Source of the DNA: a virus
Length of the DNA: 45,372 nucleotides
Virus record (IMG/VR): IMGVR_UViG_3300048928_000176
Location: 1-45,372 of that record
Reading direction: 5' to 3' (one strand)
Part shown: positions 38,446 to 45,372 of the stretch, one piece after another
How the letters are laid out: each line of letters begins with the position of its first letter
Position numbering within the stretch: position 1 is the stretch's first letter
The notes under the pieces: model-generated
Databases searched by the model: none
Seen by the model: the letters and a program-made list of their open reading frames with translations, nothing else
Told to the model about the DNA's origin: nothing
Program-made: the position numbers and the translations under genes

Positions 38446-38939
38446 CGGAGCTCCGCCAGCGCGATCCACGCCAGGAAGACGCCAAGCACCTCGCCTATGT
38501 GCGGACGCGGCCATGCTGCCTGCCGTTCTGCAAACGTGAGGCCGAGCCGGCGCACCTCCGAATGGACAACCTGTCGATCGGCAAGGAGCTCACCGGCAAG
38601 GGCGAGAAGCCGCACGATAGATATACGGTGCCGCTTTGCCCGTATCACCATCGCCTCGGCGTCGACTGCCAGCACAACAGCAACGAGCGCGAATGGTGGG
38701 AGATGCGCGGCATCAACCCATGGGCAATCGCTGCATCATTGTGGATCGAGTCCGGCGGCGCCGAGCGTGCGGCTATGCCTGCACAGGCGAAACGGGTTCG
38801 CCCGATCAAAGAGCGTAAGCCGCGCCAGTTACGCGCGAAGATGCCCGGCGGCAAGCCTCTGAAATCACGCGGTTTCGATGTTCAATACCGCCCGATGCGC
38901 GGCGTCCTTTCGTTCTCGGGAGCCAACGATGCCAAGTGA
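38442..38939 (+). CDS. Ref/DUF968-like HNH-type nuclease (165 aa)
   Basis: DAKHLAYVRTRPCCLPFCKR, EAEPAHLRM and DRYTVPLCPYHHRLGVDCQH, then GINPWAIAASLW follow the pattern of P1 Ref-like and DUF968-type phage proteins, in which a His/Cys cluster forms an HNH-like metal site. P1 Ref is a RecA-dependent nuclease. The basic C-terminus (KRVRPIKERKPRQLRAKMPG) probably binds DNA. The ATG at 38442 is in an ATGA overlap with the previous gene. Confidence 0.75.
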   Translation: MTELRQRDPRQEDAKHLAYVRTRPCCLPFCKREAEPAHLRMDNLSIGKELTGKGEKPHDRYTVPLCPYHHRLGVDCQHNSNEREWWEMRGINPWAIAASLWIESGGAERAAMPAQAKRVRPIKERKPRQLRAKMPGGKPLKSRGFDVQYRPMRGVLSFSGANDAK

Positions 38940-39267
38940 TGGTGAAATTAGGGCGGCCGCGAATGCTATGGTCGCGTTAGCGCAAGCAAGACGGGAGCAA
39001 GGCCGCGAAATGCCTTCCCGCCTGCAGGAAGCTGCTGCGGCGCTCGAAGCTGCGGAAGCCATCCGCGCTACCGCCGCGCTCTCGGTCAACGCTACACAGC
39101 CATGCCCCGAATGCGCCCGCACCGTTCTCGTCGAGAAACAGCCCGCGACCGGGTTCATCGCGAAATGCGGCCGGCGTTTGACGGATATCGATCAGTGCCG
39201 CGCCGAGGGATGCCCGGCGTCCGCACTGTCGGGTGCGGACGGAAACGCCGGAGGTCAGCGGTCATGA
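38929..39267 (+). CDS. Helical protein with C-terminal zinc-ribbon-like motif (112 aa)
   Basis: Ala-rich helical N-terminal two thirds, then QPCPECARTVL and KCGRRLTDIDQCRAEGC, a possible zinc ribbon. It ends with GGQRS encoded by the repeated 18-bp start cassette (39250-39267). Overlaps the previous gene by 11 bases. Confidence 0.7.
   Translation: MPSDGEIRAAANAMVALAQARREQGREMPSRLQEAAAALEAAEAIRATAALSVNATQPCPECARTVLVEKQPATGFIAKCGRRLTDIDQCRAEGCPASALSGADGNAGGQRS
39250..39267 (+). repeat. 18-bp start cassette, copy 1
   Basis: GGAGGTCAGCGGTCATGA encodes the last residues GGQRS and stop of one gene, the Shine-Dalgarno GGAGG, and the ATG of the next gene. Identical to copy 3. Confidence 0.8.
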
Positions 39268-39524
39268 ACTACGCACAGAACGTCCGCGATGCGATCGATC
39301 TGCTCGATGAAACTCCATACGGGAAGCTCGAAAAGCTTTTCAACAGCATGGCTGATGACGCGCAGCGCGCGGTGAATGATTACAACGCCATAAAAACAGC
39401 CGCTCTGAAGGCCCTGAATTATATCGAGAACACCGAAGGCGAGCTAGGCATCCAGCTCGACAGCGGAAATATGCTGCGCGAGGCCCTGGGTGCGCAGGGC
39501 GAGACCGGAGGTCAACGGTCATGA
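39264..39524 (+). CDS. Hypothetical protein (86 aa)
   Basis: Helical protein MNYAQNVRDAIDLLDETPYG; it is bounded at both ends by copies of the start cassette and itself ends in GGQRS. No family recognised. Confidence 0.7.
   Translation: MNYAQNVRDAIDLLDETPYGKLEKLFNSMADDAQRAVNDYNAIKTAALKALNYIENTEGELGIQLDSGNMLREALGAQGETGGQRS
39507..39524 (+). repeat. 18-bp start cassette, copy 2
   Basis: GGAGGTCAACGGTCATGA, one synonymous change from copies 1 and 3. Encodes GGQRS, stop, ribosome site and next ATG. Confidence 0.8.
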
Positions 39525-39778
39525 CGCAGTGGATTATCGTCAAGCACCCGAAGCTCAAGCGTGACTACATTGGCAAGATGGTTCGCACCAAGCGCGACAT
39601 GCGTAATCAGATGGTCGCAATCCGAAAGGGCACTATCGCTATCGTAAAGTGGCGGCCTCGGACTGGTGCCGAATTGACCACGGATCCGTGCGCGTGCTGC
39701 GGGTTGATGGCGAACATCTCGGGCGTTCAAGACCACGACATCGAATTTGTTGAGCGGGCTTGCGTGGAGGCGATGTAA
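39521..39778 (+). CDS. Hypothetical protein (85 aa)
   Basis: Beta-rich small protein (WIIVKHPKLKRDYIGKMVRT, GTIAIVKWRP) with a CACCG Cys cluster. Starts in cassette copy 2 and ends in TAATG with the next gene. Possibly an SH3-like fold; unassigned. Confidence 0.7.
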   Translation: MTQWIIVKHPKLKRDYIGKMVRTKRDMRNQMVAIRKGTIAIVKWRPRTGAELTTDPCACCGLMANISGVQDHDIEFVERACVEAM

Positions 39779-39987
39779 TGGCAACCGACACCTGCAAATT
39801 CTGCGATGCCGTCGCCAGCTTCTATGACGAGCCGAACTGTTCCTCGCTCGTTCGCGCTTATGGATGCGCAAAGTTCGACGATGTCAGCCGTAAGCGATAC
39901 CCGACGGCGCCTCCTGCGGTTTGGCTCGAAGCCAAGGCCGAGATCGACGCTAATTGGCCGGATAAAACAGATGAGGCTAAGTCATGA
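39778..39987 (+). CDS. Cys-containing hypothetical protein (69 aa)
   Basis: MATDTCKFCDAVASFYDEPN starts with C-x-x-C, which may be half of a zinc site; the rest is helical and acidic. Overlaps by TAATG upstream and ATGA downstream. Confidence 0.65.
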   Translation: MATDTCKFCDAVASFYDEPNCSSLVRAYGCAKFDDVSRKRYPTAPPAVWLEAKAEIDANWPDKTDEAKS

Positions 39988-40163
39988 ACGCCGCAGTCAC
40001 TAAGAGCCGATACACACGGCGTGACATTGTGGAAAACGCGCTTCGTGAAATCGCCGCAAGCGCCGTTGCAAAGGGCGGGGATTGGGCATCCGAACAAGCA
40101 TTTGCGATGCTCGAATTGCTTGAATCGCCACTCTATGCCGACGCCAGCGAGCCTCAGTCATGA
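39984..40163 (+). CDS. Hypothetical helical protein (59 aa)
   Basis: MNAAVTKSRYTRRDIVENAL to PLYADASEPQS; mostly helix. ATGA overlaps at both ends give the support. Confidence 0.65.
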   Translation: MNAAVTKSRYTRRDIVENALREIAASAVAKGGDWASEQAFAMLELLESPLYADASEPQS

Positions 40164-41104
40164 GCACGAAAAACGAATTGCTGGAAGGCACCCGTCTATC
40201 AAACTGGCTGGCAGACTATTGCCAAGACCTGAGAGAAGATGGCGGCTTTGACCGAGAAGCAACACAGCTAGAAAAAGCCTCGCAATGGATTGCGGACCAC
40301 CTCGCTCCTGCTCAACAAATGCAGCAGCCCATCGACCCCGATACCGGCCTCCTCGACATCAAATTCGACCGTGAGCTGGAAACGGAGATGGTGTTAGTCA
40401 CTATCCCGTCCAGCGCTATCATCATCAGCAAGCCAGAATGGGAAGCCGCGAAGCTTAGGGCCGCTCAATGTGTTCAACAAACGCATGGCTGTGGCTGCGG
40501 CCCGATGTGCGAAAGCAAAGGGCTGGGCAATTGCCGCCTTCACGATGTCTCTCCCACTCGGAAGGCGCTGCGAAGTCTGGTTGACGCTGTATGGCAGCAC
40601 GCAACCGAGAGTACTGCAGTTCCGTCAACGACGGTTGCTGACAAACTGATCACGAAGATGATCATTCCTTCCGCCGCTCAATGTGCGCCGCAGCCAAGCG
40701 GAGAGCCGACGGCGTGGCGATACCGGTTCGTCACCAGCCACCACGGGGATTGGAGCGATTGGTTCGTCGTCGATGATCTCAATAGCATTCCGCATCGTGT
40801 GCAGGAGGAAATCCAGCCCCTCTACGCCTCCCTCCCCGCAGCAGGTGGCGAAGCTTCGAAGCGCGAGGCGGAGACGCTGGAGCTCGGAAACATCGTCGAG
40901 ATGCGCGCCGGCACTCCATACGCTGAGGAGTGGCGCGGCGTGACCATGAAGATCGTGGGCCTGCGCGTTGACCCAGACGGCCACCGATGGGCTTCCGTGA
41001 TCGAAGGCGACCCACGTCACCGAGGCAATGGCGTCTACGACAGCGAAACCACAGACATCGATTGCGACCATCTGGCCCGCGCCTCTCTCCGAAAGGACGG
41101 ATGA
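40160..41104 (+). CDS. Hypothetical mosaic protein (314 aa)
   Basis: The N-terminus is helical, with CGCGPMCESKGLGNCRLHDV in the middle. A central AWRYRFVTSHHGDWSDWFVV ... IQPLYASLP segment resembles the small phage domain ending in PLY common in early phage proteins. The C-terminal third (VEMRAGTPYAEEWRGVTMKI, VGLRVDPDGHRWASVIEG) is a beta-rich module. It looks like a fusion of small early-gene modules. Function unknown. Confidence 0.75.
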   Translation: MSTKNELLEGTRLSNWLADYCQDLREDGGFDREATQLEKASQWIADHLAPAQQMQQPIDPDTGLLDIKFDRELETEMVLVTIPSSAIIISKPEWEAAKLRAAQCVQQTHGCGCGPMCESKGLGNCRLHDVSPTRKALRSLVDAVWQHATESTAVPSTTVADKLITKMIIPSAAQCAPQPSGEPTAWRYRFVTSHHGDWSDWFVVDDLNSIPHRVQEEIQPLYASLPAAGGEASKREAETLELGNIVEMRAGTPYAEEWRGVTMKIVGLRVDPDGHRWASVIEGDPRHRGNGVYDSETTDIDCDHLARASLRKDG

Positions 41105-41415
41105 TCATGGCGAAGCTGACAGAAATGGATGTGCTCAAAGCCATGCCGCGATCCGCCGCGATGTGGACTGGCTACATCGTTGACCAATTGCGCCGCGACC
41201 ACAACATCTCCGTTCGGGACGGCAAGCTCACTGGCCACCCGCCACGAAGCGGCTTGGTGCTAACTCGCCTCCGCGCGCTCGAAGCCAAGAACCTAATCAA
41301 ATGCACTGGCGGTCCTAACGGATACTACGGCTTTACATGGGACATGCTTCCCGCCGGCCGCGCCGCACTGGCCGTCGTTCCAGAACAACGTGGCAGCGGA
41401 GGTCAGCGGTCATGA
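41101..41415 (+). CDS. Winged-helix-like small protein (104 aa)
   Basis: KLTEMDVLKAMPRSAAMWTG, VLTRLRALEAKNLIKCTGGP and GYYGFTWDMLPAGRAAL have the pattern of a winged helix (helix, recognition helix, beta wing). Start ATG at 41101 (overlap with previous stop) or 41107. Ends in GGQRS via cassette copy 3. Confidence 0.65.
   Translation: MIMAKLTEMDVLKAMPRSAAMWTGYIVDQLRRDHNISVRDGKLTGHPPRSGLVLTRLRALEAKNLIKCTGGPNGYYGFTWDMLPAGRAALAVVPEQRGSGGQRS
41398..41415 (+). repeat. 18-bp start cassette, copy 3
   Basis: GGAGGTCAGCGGTCATGA, identical to copy 1 at 39250, 2.1 kb away, again encoding GGQRS, stop and the next ATG. Confidence 0.8.
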
Positions 41416-41711
41416 TCGACGCCCTCAAAGATCAGACGTACATGGTGCGCCACAACCCGAATTGTCCGAAGGCGTTCGAGGTTCGGCTGTCAGGCTTAGG
41501 TCTGCTGGCCAAGTTTGAATGGCTCGGCACGATCTCCGCTCAGTATGGTCGGCACCAGCCTGCCACGCGCGATGATGTTGGCTACGGTGACACGCTTGAA
41601 GAAGCCGCAGAGAACGCGCTGGCAGCGCGCACCGACCGCTTAGAGCGCACGCTCTACGCCCCGCAGCGACTTCGCACCTTCAACAAGGTCTGGCGGGAGG
41701 ATCGGCTATGA
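41412..41711 (+). CDS. Hypothetical protein (99 aa)
   Basis: KAFEVRLSGLGLLAKFEWLG, then GDTLEEAAENALAARTDRLE: a beta hairpin followed by a helix. Starts from cassette copy 3. No family recognised. Confidence 0.7.
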   Translation: MIDALKDQTYMVRHNPNCPKAFEVRLSGLGLLAKFEWLGTISAQYGRHQPATRDDVGYGDTLEEAAENALAARTDRLERTLYAPQRLRTFNKVWREDRL

Positions 41712-41989
41712 CGCGGATGGTAACGACCAAGCTCCGCTGCCCGCAATGCAATTGCGCCGATCTGTCGCTCATCGAGACAGGATCGTGGTCGAGTGCATGG
41801 TCCGTGAAGGACGGACGCTTCGACCGCGACGAAGGGTTTCATATGCCGGAAAGCGTTGACCGTCTCGACGCACGCTGTAGTGACTGCGGCCATTTTTGGA
41901 AGCCGCGCCGGGCCTTTCAAATTGATCACGTAGTCGTGGACGATGGGACGTCCACGGTCACAGCGACGGAGGGCCGTGCCCATGACTGA
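41708..41989 (+). CDS. Zinc-ribbon protein (93 aa)
   Basis: LRCPQCNCADLSLIETG and DARCSDCGHFWKPRR supply two C-x-x-C pairs about 47 residues apart, a classic zinc ribbon. ATGA overlap with the preceding gene and eight bases with the next. It probably binds DNA or a protein partner. Confidence 0.75.
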   Translation: MTRMVTTKLRCPQCNCADLSLIETGSWSSAWSVKDGRFDRDEGFHMPESVDRLDARCSDCGHFWKPRRAFQIDHVVVDDGTSTVTATEGRAHD

Positions 41990-42227
41990 GATGCAAGGAT
42001 TTGCAGCTGTAAACCATCGCGGGAAAATTCTCATCAAGACTGTAAGCGAGACGCGCCGAGCCGCCATGGTTAACTGGCTGGTAACAGAAGGCCGGATCAT
42101 GGTTTTCAGCGATAGCACCGACGCTGAGATCGAAGAGGACTTTTTGAATTTCTGCGCGAAGAAGGGACTTGCCTCGGTTGAGGAAGTCACTGTTGTGCTC
42201 ACCCAGACGGAGGGCCTGGGCAAATGA
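41982..42227 (+). CDS. Hypothetical protein (81 aa)
   Basis: MTEMQGFAAVNHRGKILIKT, SETRRAAMVNWLVTEGR, then an acidic helix and beta strand. Small phage proteins with this opening (hydrophobic strand, then R-R-x-A-x-x-N-W-L) are common early genes without a known role. The ATG at 41982 follows GGAGGGCCGTGCCC. Confidence 0.7.
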   Translation: MTEMQGFAAVNHRGKILIKTVSETRRAAMVNWLVTEGRIMVFSDSTDAEIEEDFLNFCAKKGLASVEEVTVVLTQTEGLGK

Positions 42228-42430
42228 CGCATACCTTGCACAAGCTTAGATCCACTGTCGCGATGCTCTTCTGTCTCTTCATGGCTCGGATGTTTGGAAA
42301 GTACCAGCATTCCGGTTGGGACGGGGCGATTGAATACGCCAGATACACTTGGTGCGGCAAAGAGTGGATCTTTCCAACCAGCGCGATCGATACCTCAACG
42401 CTCTCCCCTGCGCAGGATCAGACCCCATGA
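42224..42430 (+). CDS. Hypothetical protein (68 aa)
   Basis: MTHTLHKLRSTVAMLFCLFM is a basic and hydrophobic N-terminal helix that may associate with membrane, followed by an aromatic-rich part (GWDGAIEYARYTWCGKEWIF). ATGA overlaps at both ends. Confidence 0.6.
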   Translation: MTHTLHKLRSTVAMLFCLFMARMFGKYQHSGWDGAIEYARYTWCGKEWIFPTSAIDTSTLSPAQDQTP

Positions 42431-42786
42431 TGATCACCGAGCAAATGGTTGAGTCCGGCGCGCGAGCAATGGCCACCACCCGTGGCCACAAGGATGTCGA
42501 GCACGTCATCCGTCGCGGTGACGGTGAGACACTTGTCGTCTGGCAGGTTTACGCCGAGGAGGTGCGCGCCGCCCTCACCGCCGCGCTCCAGGACTCGGTC
42601 GTCGTGCCGGCGGAGGTCCGTGAAATTGTTGATCTCTATTTCGCCCCGTGGGGTGCGGCAAAAGGTGCGCGGTGGGAAGCGCTCAGTGGCGACCAGCCGT
42701 TCAATGCCGAGATTGCGATGTCGCTGATTGAGGCTGCGCTCCCGCGCCATGAACGTTCAACCCCCACCCGCAGCGAGGACAAATGA
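42427..42786 (+). CDS. Hypothetical protein (119 aa)
   Basis: MMITEQMVESGARAMATTRG, VYAEEVRAALTAAL and MSLIEAALPRH resemble the alphaproteobacterial phage proteins built of short helical repeats ending in A-L-T-A-A-L. Function unknown; coupled to DUF3310 by ATGA. Confidence 0.68.
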   Translation: MMITEQMVESGARAMATTRGHKDVEHVIRRGDGETLVVWQVYAEEVRAALTAALQDSVVVPAEVREIVDLYFAPWGAAKGARWEALSGDQPFNAEIAMSLIEAALPRHERSTPTRSEDK

Positions 42787-43001
42787 CCGAAGCCGTAAAC
42801 CATCCAGCTCACTACGGCGGCGCCGACAATCCTTACGAGGCGATCAAGGTAATCGAAGCATGGAGCCTAGGCTTCTGCCTTGGCAACACCGTCAAGTACA
42901 TCTCTCGCGCCGGCAAGAAGGACGCTCTTCTTCAGGATCTTAAGAAGGCACGCTGGTATCTCGACCGTGAAATTGAAAAATTGGAGAAGGCAAGTGGATA
43001 A
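42783..43001 (+). CDS. DUF3310 protein (72 aa)
   Basis: NHPAHYGGADNPYEAIKVIE, SLGFCLGNTVKYISRAGKKD and LQDLKKARWYLDREIEKLE are the DUF3310 signature. The family is frequent in phages beside nucleotide metabolism genes, sometimes as a domain in nucleotide kinase-annotated proteins. Here ThyX follows directly, starting eight bases before its stop. A role in nucleotide metabolism is inference. Confidence 0.88.
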   Translation: MTEAVNHPAHYGGADNPYEAIKVIEAWSLGFCLGNTVKYISRAGKKDALLQDLKKARWYLDREIEKLEKASG

Positions 43002-43662
43002 AGTTTCAGTTCTAGATCACGGTTTTGTTCGGCTTGTTGATAGCATGGGCAGCGATTTGTCGATCGCCCGAGCTGCTCGCGTCTCGTATGACGCGGCTTG
43101 GCGCGCTGGCGAGGATCAGGGATCAGATGCCAAGCTCATCAATTACCTGTGGAAGAACCATCACACCACGCCGTTCGAGGCCGTCACGTTCACGTTCGAG
43201 GTTAAAGCTCCGATCTTCGTGTTCCGCCAATGGCACCGGCACCGTACTTGGTCATTCAACGAATTGTCGGCGCGGTACCGTGAATTACCCGAAGAGTTCT
43301 ATGTGCCAGATCCCACGATCCTCGGCGCGCAGTCCGCCGACAATAAGCAGGGCCGGTTGGAGCCAGTCAGCGAAACTTGGGCGCGCTCGCAGCGCGATGC
43401 TATCGAAGCGTCGTGCCGCGCCTCCTTCGAAATCTATAAGGACTTGCTTGCCATGGACGTGTCGCGTGAGCTGGCGCGATCGGTGCTGCCCGTGGCGACC
43501 TACAGCCATATGTTTGCGACGGTCGATCTGCTCAACTTACTCAAGTTCTTAACACTGCGATGTGACAGCCACGCGCAGCATGAAATCCGGGTCTATGCGG
43601 ATGCAATGCGGGACCTGATCCGGCCCATCGTGCCCGTCAGCGTAGCGGCGTGGGAAGCATGA
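42994..43662 (+). CDS. thyX: FAD-dependent thymidylate synthase ThyX (222 aa)
   Basis: Contains the ThyX signature RHRTWSFNELSARY (residues about 82-95; RHRxxSxNExSxR) and the preceding FEAVTFTFEVKAPIFVFRQW. ThyX makes dTMP from dUMP using FAD, NADPH and methylene-tetrahydrofolate. The start is GTG at 42994, preceded by GGAGAAGG and overlapping the DUF3310 stop; there is no nearby ATG giving the full N-terminus. It supplies dTMP for phage DNA synthesis. Confidence 0.95.
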   Translation: MDKVSVLDHGFVRLVDSMGSDLSIARAARVSYDAAWRAGEDQGSDAKLINYLWKNHHTTPFEAVTFTFEVKAPIFVFRQWHRHRTWSFNELSARYRELPEEFYVPDPTILGAQSADNKQGRLEPVSETWARSQRDAIEASCRASFEIYKDLLAMDVSRELARSVLPVATYSHMFATVDLLNLLKFLTLRCDSHAQHEIRVYADAMRDLIRPIVPVSVAAWEA

Positions 43663-43703
43663 CCACTCCCGCGCTCACTCCGCACCATGGGGGGACTCCA
43701 TGA
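43659..43703 (+). CDS. Possible 14-residue linking peptide
   Basis: MTTPALTPHHGGTP starts in the ATGA of the thyX stop and ends in the ATGA of the excisionase-like start. It may only serve to carry ribosomes from thyX to the next gene. No independent evidence. Confidence 0.3.
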   Translation: MTTPALTPHHGGTP

Positions 43704-44083
43704 CGGAGCACCCCCTCTATGTGACCGATGGCGAGATCGCGAAGCGCATGGGCGTCGGCATCAATAACGGCCGGAAAGCCCTTCAGAAGATGCGTTTGCA
43801 TCCAAAGTTCCCCCCGAAAGATATTGGCGGAAAGCGTTATTGGCCATCCGTCCGCGACTTCCTCGATCTCTGGAACAACCGTACCATCGACGCCACCGGC
43901 AATTCGGCCGGACAGGAGCAGAACGACAATGCAAAAACCCCGTATAGAGGGCGCGCTGGGGCTAGCCTGGAGGCCGCGAAAGAACGGCTGGGCCGCCGTA
44001 TGGCTCGCGCGGCAGGACATAGCGGCGGACGGCTACAAGCCCTCGACGCGCCAGATCGGCATATTCACGAGCGATCTGACTGA
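43700..44083 (+). CDS. Excisionase-like small DNA-binding protein (127 aa)
   Basis: VTDGEIAKRMGVGINNGRKA, then FPPKDIGGKRYWPSVRDFLD is a winged helix-turn-helix of the Xis/MerR-like (AlpA) type within the first 60 residues. It lies directly before the integrase, and the genes overlap by 155 bases in different frames. The overlapping C-terminal half is low-complexity and Arg-rich. Excisionase function is inferred from fold and position. GGGGGGA lies upstream of the ATG. Confidence 0.75.
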   Translation: MTEHPLYVTDGEIAKRMGVGINNGRKALQKMRLHPKFPPKDIGGKRYWPSVRDFLDLWNNRTIDATGNSAGQEQNDNAKTPYRGRAGASLEAAKERLGRRMARAAGHSGGRLQALDAPDRHIHERSD

Positions 44084-45173
44084 AGCGCAGGAGATCAACA
44101 TCACCGCCCAGTGCCTCACCTTCCAAGACGATATGGTGCGCTGGAAGAACCGGAAAAACGAGCCCAAGGCGGCCTTCAATGGCACCGTGGCCAGCCTTAC
44201 TCGGACCTATCAAATCGACCCGGACTCGCCGTTCCATAAGCTGAGGCCGGTTTCCGAGCAGCATTATCTGCACTTTCTGGGAATGATCGAGCGCGATCAC
44301 GGCAAGGAATTGCTGGCTGATCTCGGCGCCCGCGACTTCATCCAATGGCATCGCGCATGGTCGGTGGACGGCACCAGGATATCGCTGGCCCATGCCGCCA
44401 TGACGATCCTGCGCCTGGTGATGAAGTTCGGTGCCACGTTCGAGCTGGAGAAGCAGGCGGGCCTTAAATCTACCGACTGCGCCCGCCTGCGGGACATCCT
44501 GCATGACATGGAATTCCCGAACGCCCCAGCGCGCACGGAAACACTGACCCGAGCCCAATGCCTCGCTATTTGCGCCGCAGCCCACACTCAGGGCCTGCCC
44601 TCGATCGCCCTCGCCCAGGCCATGCAGTTCGAAATGACTATGCGTCAGAAAGACGTCATCGGAGAATGGATTCCGATCCATAAGCCAGGCATTTCGGACA
44701 TCACCCACAAGGGCAAGAAGTGGGTCCGCGGCCTGCGCTGGGAAGAAATCGACGCGAACATGATCCTCCGGCATCAGATGTCGAAGGCCCGCAACGTGAA
44801 GATCCTGGAGTTCGATCTGAGCCTCTGTCCGATGACCATGGAGGAAATCGCCCGGGTGCCTGCCGATCGGCGCGTGGGTCCGGTCGTGATCAGCGATCTG
44901 AACGGCCGCCCATGGATACAACCCGGCTTCCGGCAGAAATGGCGCGACGTGGCCGACGCCGCCGGTATCCCGAAGTCGGTCAGGAATATGGACAGCCGCG
45001 CAGGCGGGACGACCGAGACCATCGACGTGACGGACGGCAACCTGGAGGCCGCACGCAAGCAGGCCGGCCATTCGAACATCACCACGACGCAGCGCTATAG
45101 CCGCGGGAACCTCCAGAGCAACAGCAAGGTCGCTCTTCTTCGGTCCTCCGCGGCTACCAAAAACGAAGCGTGA
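43929..45173 (+). CDS. int: Tyrosine recombinase, phage integrase (414 aa)
   Basis: An N-terminal arm/core-binding region (residues 1-190) and a catalytic domain. The first Arg is in FEMTMRQKDVIG; MDSRAGGTTE corresponds to the H-x-x-R box with Asp in place of His; AGHSNITTTQRYSRG holds the second His and the nucleophilic Tyr. It integrates and, with the excisionase, excises the prophage at the 53-bp att repeats. The frame is open upstream to 43728, but ATG 43929 with AGGAG upstream is the likely start because the upstream part lies inside the excisionase gene. Confidence 0.93.
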   Translation: MQKPRIEGALGLAWRPRKNGWAAVWLARQDIAADGYKPSTRQIGIFTSDLTEAQEINITAQCLTFQDDMVRWKNRKNEPKAAFNGTVASLTRTYQIDPDSPFHKLRPVSEQHYLHFLGMIERDHGKELLADLGARDFIQWHRAWSVDGTRISLAHAAMTILRLVMKFGATFELEKQAGLKSTDCARLRDILHDMEFPNAPARTETLTRAQCLAICAAAHTQGLPSIALAQAMQFEMTMRQKDVIGEWIPIHKPGISDITHKGKKWVRGLRWEEIDANMILRHQMSKARNVKILEFDLSLCPMTMEEIARVPADRRVGPVVISDLNGRPWIQPGFRQKWRDVADAAGIPKSVRNMDSRAGGTTETIDVTDGNLEAARKQAGHSNITTTQRYSRGNLQSNSKVALLRSSAATKNEA

Positions 45174-45204
45174 ACTAGAGCCTGAACGATATTGAACTAA
45201 TCCG

Positions 45205-45257
45205 ACAAAACGCCAGCAATTTCAAAGCCATTTTCTCAGACGACGTTGACTCTGCAT
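45205..45257 (+). repeat. attR, 53-bp direct repeat
   Basis: Exact copy of 1-53, 31 bases after the integrase stop. Sequence to its right is host chromosome. Confidence 0.93.
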
Positions 45258-45270
45258 TAAGGACGTCGGG

Positions 45271-45372
45271 CTAGCCTGCCGCGATCAGTTTCGCGTAGAG
45301 GTTCAGCTCAAGCATGTCCGACCAGGCCACGATCGTCGCCGTCTCCAACCAGCAGCCGGCCGCGTTTGCGAC
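45271..45372 (-). CDS. Partial host gene end or noncoding flank
   Basis: Minus strand is open from the window edge to TAG at 45273-45271 and would encode a C-terminus reading LETATIVAWSDMLELNLYAK and LIAAG. On the plus strand an ATG at 45315 (MSDQATIVAVSNQ...) is also open to the edge with GAGG upstream. Too short to decide. Either reading places the insertion at or near a gene end. Confidence 0.3.
   Translation of the reverse strand, partial: VANAAGCWLETATIVAWSDMLELNLYAKLIAAG

Noticed and set aside
43962-45071. Minus-strand open frame (369 codons) opposite the integrase
   Set aside because: The plus strand encodes a clear tyrosine recombinase; the antisense frame has no family pattern.
1-45372. 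CRISPR array, insertion sequence or transposase
   Set aside because: No regularly spaced repeats and no transposase motifs were seen on reading either strand.

Overview
The window is one complete, apparently intact temperate siphovirus prophage with almost no host sequence. A perfect 53-bp direct repeat (1-53 and 45205-45257) marks attL and attR, giving a unit length of about 45.2 kb. A tyrosine recombinase ends 31 bp inside attR. Only the last 115 bases lie outside the element. The host is most likely an alphaproteobacterium of the Hyphomicrobiales (inference; Bradyrhizobium, Rhodopseudomonas or Afipia-like). The reasons are the GC-rich coding style, phage copies of the alphaproteobacterial regulators GcrA and GapR (DUF2312), a GTA gp10-like tail chaperone and a P27-type terminase small subunit.

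Layout. 119-3837 (+) holds small early or accessory genes. In the circular phage genome these continue the rightward operon across attP. 3838-6667 (-) holds a small membrane protein and a two-gene MBOAT/SGNH acyl-transfer cassette set apart by a terminator, which looks like a lysogenic-conversion moron. 6842-9292 (-) is lysis: RlpA-like enzyme, membrane/coiled-coil protein, overlapping spanins and an M15 endolysin with a C-terminal membrane anchor. 9323-20877 (-) is tail: tailspike, fibre, hub and tip, NlpC-like protein, tape measure, frameshifted chaperone, tube and completion protein. 20874-28516 (-) is connectors, decoration, HK97 capsid, protease, portal and terminase. 28616-29878 (-) holds two HNH nucleases and a small gene.

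The late operon begins with an unusual leader. Downstream of a NusG-like antiterminator gene (30151-30564) come three consecutive RNA hairpins (30073 to 29980 on the minus strand). A 77-nt initiator-type tRNA-fMet(CAT) follows at 29893-29969, with the first late start codon 14 nt after its CCA end. This is the most unusual part of the window.

30151-35271 (-) is the leftward early operon, read from the Cro-like gene through a CII-like regulator, GcrA, a DnaA domain IV-like protein, GapR, a DUF1376 replication protein, a lone LuxR-type HTH and the NusG-like protein. The S24 repressor (35359-36096, +) is flanked by five copies of a 16-bp operator (ATAGGA-N4-TCCTAT): three before it and two after it, so one repressor can control both divergent early operons. 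36209-45173 (+) is a tightly overlapped rightward operon of mostly unknown small genes. It ends with a Ref-like nuclease and several zinc-ribbon proteins, then DUF3310, ThyX, an excisionase-like protein and the integrase.

Most calls rest on reading the translated sequence and recognising family motifs. No database search was possible, so names of small genes are deliberately conservative.
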